A stretch of 64,000 bases of DNA from a bacterium (lineage in GTDB: Bacteria; Planctomycetota; Planctomycetia; Isosphaerales; Isosphaeraceae), in NCBI GenBank assembly GCA_016125085.1, contig WGMM01000027.1:1-64000 (forward strand), in the 5' to 3' direction. The notes under the pieces were generated by a model. That model saw only the letters and a program-made list of their open reading frames with translations. It did not search any database and was not told the origin of the DNA. Position 1 is the first letter of the stretch; each line of letters begins with the position of its first letter. Below, piece by piece: positions 60,401 to 64,000 of the stretch. A program made the translations under genes and the position numbers.

Positions 60401-62595
60401 GGCTCATAGACCGTGTCACCAAGAATCGTTACGGAAACCGTTTTCTCCGTCACGCCGGGGGCGAAGCTGAGGGAGCCCGACGTGGCTGTGTAGTCCGTTC
60501 CGGCTGTCGCGGTTCCGTTCGCCGTACCGTAATTCACGGTGACCGTGGAGGCGGAAGCGGCGGAGAGCTTGACGGTGAAGGTCATCGTCTTCGAGCCGGA
60601 GTCGCCCTCGTCGACAGCCACGTCAGCGACGGTGAGCTGGGGCAAAGTGACGACGGGAGAGTCATCGTTGTGAATGGTGCCGACAGCTTCGCCATCTGTG
60701 ATGGTGGCGTTCGAAGGGCTTGTGAGCAGCACGCGGAAGATTTCGTCGGGCTCAATCGCCGAATCGCCGACGATCGTCACGAAGACGCTCTTGCGAGTTT
60801 CGCCGGGGGCGAAGGTGATCGAGCCTGTCTTGGCACCGTAATCGCCGGGGGAAACGGCGGTTCCGTCAGCAGTGGCGAAATTGACGCTGACGGGTGTGGC
60901 CGAAGCGGCTGAGAGCGACACGACGAATTCCATCGTGTTCGTCGCTCCGGTGACGGGAGCGAGCGCGAACTGGACGGGCTTGAGCAGGTCCACTTTGGCC
61001 GTGACCGGCGTCTTCCAGTCGCTGGAAAGGATGCCGCCTGTGTCGGTGGAATTCGGATTCCAGGACCAGTATGTCCAGCTGACGCCCTGTTGACCGGCTG
61101 TCAGGTCGTTCGTGCCATTTCCGTCCAGGTCTCCGGCCAGGTATTGAACGAGCTTGTCGGCCCACTGGCGGTCTGAGGCCGTCTCGAGCTTGCTGCCGAA
61201 CTCGCCGATCAGCACTGGGGCGATGTTCTGGCGGAAGAGATATCCCCAGTTCTGGTCCCAGATTGCGGGCAGATTATTCGGGTAATTGGGATCGGAAAAC
61301 CATCGCTGATTGTAGACTGAGGCCGGATATTCGTGCGGCGAGTAGACGAGGCGATTGGCGACGTTCAGCCGTACAGGGGCTGCCCCTGCGCTCGACAGAT
61401 TGCCGCCCCACCAGGTGGATCCGCTGGCGGCATTTTCGACGCCTTCCACGATGATCAGCCAGTTCGGGTTGGCGGCAAGGACGGCGTTGCCGGCCCGCTC
61501 GGCCGCCAGACGCCAGTCGGTTGCCGTGTTGCCAGTGCCCCAGGTGGCCTGGCCGTGAGGCTCGTTATGCAGGTCGGCCCCGATGACCGTCGAGTTGCCC
61601 TTGTAGCGATTGGCCAGCATGACCCAGTCCGAAATCCAGCGGGATTCCGGATATTCCGGCGTATACCAGAGCCCGTTTTCCTGGGCGCTGTTGCCTGCGG
61701 TCGATCGGTGGTGGTCGAGAATGATCCGCAAGCCGATCTGCCCGGCGTAATCGACGATCTTGTCCATAATTCCGAGAGCATTAAGGCCCTGGAGGTCAGG
61801 ATTCTTGTTGTAATCGATGCTGTTGGGGGTGCTTGCGGCGTCGAGGGCCTGGCTCGAATAAGGCAGACGGATCGTGTTGAAGCCCAGCTGCTTCATCTGA
61901 TCCATCATGTCCTTATAGCCGCGTGTCCAAAGCCCGTGGGGCGTGTAGTTGGCCGTCTCCATGCCGAACCAGTTCACCCCGGCGATTTTGACGGACGCTC
62001 CGTTCGAATCGACGATCTGACTGCCGAAGGTGCTGAAAAAGCCGGTCGTCGAAGCTGTTGCGTCACCTTCGAGCTTCGATGCGTCGGCGATCGAGATCGA
62101 GGCAGTGGGTGTCGGACTGCCGACGGCAACACCGTTGAAGGCGTAATTCCTGGGCGCGACCGGATTGCCCGGCGAGCCATTGAATCCGAACGAAATGCTT
62201 GCTCCCGGAGCGATCGTGGCGTTATAGCTCATGTTCTTGACAGTGAGCCGCGAACCGACCTTGCTGACGACGGAAGCGTTCCAGATCGAGTCGATTTTCG
62301 GGTCGAAGTCCATCGCCAGCGTCCAGCCGTTGATCGAGGTCGTTCCGACGTTGGCGATCGTCATCTGGCCGGTGAATCCGGTTCCCCAATCCGCGGTTTT
62401 CGCGAATGAAATCGTGACCAGCGGTGCGGTGAGCGTACCCACCGTGCCGCCACCCGGGTCGGCCATAACCAGCCTGCGCTCCAGGCCTTCGATACGCGGA
62501 GTCCGGCGTGCGGCGTGCCGTTTGCGGGCAGAATCTGCCATGCCGAATGGACTTCGGAACGAACCGTATCGGGTCAGAATTTTTCGCGAATGCAT
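57439..62595 (-). CDS. Giant multidomain GH5-GH9 cellulase with CBM and Calx-beta modules
   Basis: A 1718-residue exoenzyme. The order is: N-terminal basic region with LEPR-XLL-like motif (IEGLERRLVMA, 36-46); CBM2-like module (about 57-162); GH5 (about 190-540) with acid/base E345 in DLHNEP and nucleophile E465 in IGEFG; three Calx-beta repeats (541-647, 653-762, 768-877); GH9 (about 882-1325) with D934 and D937 in GYWDAGDH, HHRAAS at 1251 and acid E1300; CBM3c-like module (1335-1490); a fourth Calx-beta (1502-1612); and a C-terminal CBM2-like module (1616-1718). Both catalytic domains appear intact, so it should attack cellulose or related beta-glucans. The ATG at 62595 has AGGAG upstream. 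Confidence 0.92.
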   Translation of the reverse strand: MHSRKILTRYGSFRSPFGMADSARKRHAARRTPRIEGLERRLVMADPGGGTVGTLTAPLVTISFAKTADWGTGFTGQMTIANVGTTSINGWTLAMDFDPKIDSIWNASVVSKVGSRLTVKNMSYNATIAPGASISFGFNGSPGNPVAPRNYAFNGVAVGSPTPTASISIADASKLEGDATASTTGFFSTFGSQIVDSNGASVKIAGVNWFGMETANYTPHGLWTRGYKDMMDQMKQLGFNTIRLPYSSQALDAASTPNSIDYNKNPDLQGLNALGIMDKIVDYAGQIGLRIILDHHRSTAGNSAQENGLWYTPEYPESRWISDWVMLANRYKGNSTVIGADLHNEPHGQATWGTGNTATDWRLAAERAGNAVLAANPNWLIIVEGVENAASGSTWWGGNLSSAGAAPVRLNVANRLVYSPHEYPASVYNQRWFSDPNYPNNLPAIWDQNWGYLFRQNIAPVLIGEFGSKLETASDRQWADKLVQYLAGDLDGNGTNDLTAGQQGVSWTYWSWNPNSTDTGGILSSDWKTPVTAKVDLLKPVQFALAPVTGATNTMEFVVSLSAASATPVSVNFATADGTAVSPGDYGAKTGSITFAPGETRKSVFVTIVGDSAIEPDEIFRVLLTSPSNATITDGEAVGTIHNDDSPVVTLPQLTVADVAVDEGDSGSKTMTFTVKLSAASASTVTVNYGTANGTATAGTDYTATSGSLSFAPGVTEKTVSVTILGDTVYEPNEAFVLNLTNASGATIGRAQATGTIRNDDAQTAPLPTLSVSDISVAEGDSGTTAAVFEIVLSAASTSTVTVNFSALGDTATAGVDFTAASGSVSFAPGVTRRTVTVNVTGDTAVEPNEIFKILLAGAVNATILRGTALGTILNDDAAAGKYNYGEAVQKAIYFYDAQRSGDLPDNYVVNWRGDSALNDGASVGVDLSGGYWDAGDHVKFAFPMAGAMTLLAWGADQYRDGYAATGQLSRILDTIKWGTDWIMKAHTAPNEFWGQVGQGDLDHAFWGAPEVMSMDRPAFKIDAQHPGSDLAGEAAAALAAAYEVFVKTDPAYAAQLLTHAEQLYSFATTYRGKYSDSIKDAASYYNSYSGYLDELVWAGAWLYKATGKAQYLADAEAEYAKSFAGQTMTWTHSWDDKRYGSAILLAQETGKSQYKTDAERWLDYWSVGINGGTNRIAYTPGGLAFLNGWGSLRYSSTTAFLSLIYSDTVRDYNGRYHDFAVNQINYILGDNPRNSSYLVGFGNNSPLNPHHRAASGVWDGNVSNPTPNRHILYGALVGGPESADDFDYHDVRSNYISNEVSLDYNAGITGALARMALEYGGQPLAQFPSPEAKGDEFFVQASINQQGTTFTEVRAQLNNRSAWPARMSSDLSFRYYVDLSETYAAGYSVSDVQVNSYYSQGATISQLLPFDAARNIYYVDVSFKGVAIGPVAGGFSKEAQVRIGLKSGVPASAWNPSNDWSYQGLKANRDDFIISSKIPVFEFGTKKLFGDTPGAAIPGMPTITSSPISISEGNSGTSQAKFVVRLSQAGAAPITVNYSTANGTATAGSDYTAASGTLTFAPGVTSLEVPVSILGDTVSELDESFLLNFTAASGAVIGTPSATATILNDDAPPAGAASVKLKVASDWTSGYTAEVTITNNGATAINGWTLEFDLPASIVNIWNGEITKKSGNRYTIRNMSYNGTIQPGQSVTFGFQATGTGSAARTLTNVVLNGRSV

Positions 62596-62824
62596 ATCAA
62601 GGTGCTCCTCTTCAGGAATATCGCGAATTTCGAAATCGATTTTCGCGAACGTCTGCGCAGGGGGCGAACTCGTCGCCTTGGCGCGGTAAGGTTCTCAGAT
62701 CATCGGTGTCCATGCCTTACTGGGGATCGAAGAGAGGGAAGTCACGTGAACCACTCAGGTCATCCGAACGTAACTTGTCAGGGTGAGGACGAAACCTTAA
62801 CCTGAATTCTGGAGAATCGAAAAA
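62596..62824. promoter_or_regulatory. Divergent region between the cellulase and ECF sigma genes
   Basis: About 230 bases that must contain both promoters. The GGAG site of the sigma gene is at 62811-62814. No sigma70-like consensus pair is clear, so control of either gene by a specialised sigma factor is possible but unproven. Confidence 0.4.
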
Positions 62825-63457
62825 ATGATTCTCAGTCCCTCGGAGTCTGTCGGAATGAGTGCATCGGGTAATCTGGATACCAGCACGACGCTGCTGCGCA
62901 AGCTCCGTCAGCATCCGCCGAACGAACATGCCTGGAACACATTCGTCGATAAATACGGCCGCCTGATTTTCGGTTGGGCTCGGCATTGGGGCCTTAGTCC
63001 GGAGGATTCGGAGGATTTGACGCAAAGCGTCTTGATGGACCTGGCTCGTCAAATGAGCGAATTCAGCTATGACCCACGACTTCGCTTTCGTGGCTGGCTG
63101 CACACGCTCACTTTCCGCAAATGGCGGCGATTTCTTTCGGACCGAAACAGAAACCGGGCCGGGTCAGACGACATCGCCCTTGAGAACGCTTCGACTCCCG
63201 AAGCCCACAAGGACTTTCTCGCCCGGCTTCAGGTCGATTCCGAACGAGAACTTCTGGCAATGGCCAAAGAAAAGGTACGTGCCCGCGTTCAGCCCAAAAC
63301 CTGGGAAGCCTTCCGGCTGACGGCTCTTGAGAATTTGTCAGGTGCCGAAGCGGCGACGCGTCTGCGCATGAAGGTCGGTTCCGTGTTCGTCGCGCGGAGC
63401 AAAGTGCAGCGAATGATTCAGGACGAATACCGGCAGCTTCTGGACGAATCGGATTGA
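62825..63457 (+). CDS. ECF-type RNA polymerase sigma factor
   Basis: A 210-residue sigma factor. Region 2 is at about 28-100: TFVDKYGRLIFGWARHWGLS, then SEDLTQSVLMDLARQM and FRGWLHTLTFRKWRRFL. Region 4 is at about 150-205: TWEAFRLTALENLSGAEAAT and GSVFVARSKVQRMI. The pattern fits planctomycete ECF sigma factors that are read with Ser/Thr kinases. It lacks an anti-sigma gene of the classical type, but the next gene carries a zinc-finger-like N-terminus and a kinase domain. Start ATG with GGAG upstream. Confidence 0.88.
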   Translation: MILSPSESVGMSASGNLDTSTTLLRKLRQHPPNEHAWNTFVDKYGRLIFGWARHWGLSPEDSEDLTQSVLMDLARQMSEFSYDPRLRFRGWLHTLTFRKWRRFLSDRNRNRAGSDDIALENASTPEAHKDFLARLQVDSERELLAMAKEKVRARVQPKTWEAFRLTALENLSGAEAATRLRMKVGSVFVARSKVQRMIQDEYRQLLDESD

Positions 63458-63534
63458 TGCGTCACGTGAGTCACATAGGGTGCGTAAGAAGTCCTGATCT
63501 TTGATTCGATCGGACCGGCAGCTCTGAGGTTCGC

Positions 63535-64000
63535 ATGATTTCGCAATGCCCTGATGACCGTGCCCTGGAAACGCTACTGGAGGCCGGGGACTTACCCGAT
63601 ACCGGAAGGTCGGCGATCGAGGCGCATCTGGATCATTGCGTGCGCTGTCAGGACCGGCTCGTGGCACTGGCTGGATCGACGGATCTGTCAGGACTGGAAG
63701 ATGATACGCCGCCCTTTGATGAATCGCCCAGTCAGGAATTTCTCGATTCGCTCAAACGCCAGATTTCCCTTGCGACCACCATTGACATGCCCGTCACGGG
63801 TAATGAGGCCGTGCGTTTCGTCCTCGATGGGTCTTCGCAAAACTGGCCTGAAATTCCCGGGTTCGAAATCATCGAAGTGATCGGTCGGGGAGGAATGGGT
63901 ACGGTTTATAAGGCGATCCAGAAAGGTATCGACCGAGTCGTCGCTGTGAAGGTCGTCGCTCTTGGCGATTCTCCGAACGATGCACGCGAACGCGCGCGTC
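63535..64000 (+). CDS. Ser/Thr protein kinase with zinc-finger-like N-terminus (runs off the right edge)
   Basis: The visible 155 codons start at an ATG with GAGG upstream, 78 bases after the sigma gene stop, and remain open to the window end. Residues about 25-40 contain HLDHCVRCQ, a His-x3-Cys-x2-Cys motif as in anti-sigma zinc fingers. An acidic linker follows. The kinase domain starts near residue 108: FEIIEVIGRGGMGTVYKA (P-loop) and then VVAVKVV with the ATP-binding Lys. The rest of the kinase and any sensor domain lie outside. It probably controls the preceding sigma factor by binding or phosphorylation; this is an inference from gene order and architecture. Confidence 0.85.
   Translation, partial: MISQCPDDRALETLLEAGDLPDTGRSAIEAHLDHCVRCQDRLVALAGSTDLSGLEDDTPPFDESPSQEFLDSLKRQISLATTIDMPVTGNEAVRFVLDGSSQNWPEIPGFEIIEVIGRGGMGTVYKAIQKGIDRVVAVKVVALGDSPNDARERAR

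Overview
This window looks like chromosomal DNA from a planctomycete, probably Isosphaeraceae- or Gemmata-like. The base composition is moderately GC-rich, with visibly frequent TTCGAA and GATCGA words. Supporting traits are an N-terminal LEPR-XLL-like export motif on a giant exoenzyme, a sigma factor followed by a zinc-finger Ser/Thr kinase, a secreted-style FkbM methyltransferase, and a PilM operon with Met/Gly-rich tracts. The genus is an inference. I found no rRNA, tRNA, CRISPR array, insertion sequence or prophage.

Layout. 1-5303 (minus): probable operon hisD, GNAT acetyltransferase, hisC, a LarA-family racemase and two small hypotheticals. 5617-11751: FkbM methyltransferase, Gly/Pro-rich secreted protein, GH32 levanase/invertase, then a methyltransferase and a YceF-type maf gene whose start codons overlap in one CCATGG, and a Dnmt2-like cytosine-5 methyltransferase. 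11794-16876 (minus): serine beta-lactamase-like hydrolase, membrane protein, FG-GAP-type repeat protein, thioredoxin-fold protein. 17443-20264: hybrid histidine kinase and a degenerate pseudokinase paralogue. 20338-20986 (minus): small membrane protein and XRE regulator with a good sigma70-type promoter. 21124-31497: MMPL/RND exporter, ABC ATPase, atypical NRAMP carrier, acyltransferase 3, APC permease, CrtI-like oxidoreductase.

32122-38480: three-gene pilus or secretion operon. It begins with a PilM-PilN fusion, and all three proteins carry Met/Gly-rich tracts; a strong hairpin ends it. 38661-41819: hisB, a flippase-like membrane protein and a GT87-like membrane glycosyltransferase. 41853-48444: five overlapping or closely spaced minus-strand genes (FAD oxidoreductase, DUF1365, two CFA-synthase-type methyltransferases, DUF1295) divergent from a fatty-acid desaturase, read as a membrane fatty-acid modification locus. 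48757-54720: type I secretion set (ABC with degenerate ATPase motifs and His-rich segments, HlyD, TolC). 54787-64000: methyltransferase, sigma-like regulator with a long C-terminal extension, a 1718-residue GH5-GH9 cellulase with CBM and Calx-beta modules, an ECF sigma factor and the start of a Ser/Thr kinase.

Best candidates for something new: the PilMN fusion operon with Met/Gly tracts, the Dnmt2-like enzyme coupled to maf, the His-to-Asp pseudo-histidine kinase, the His-rich degenerate ABC exporter, the six-gene lipid locus and the GH5-GH9 enzyme.
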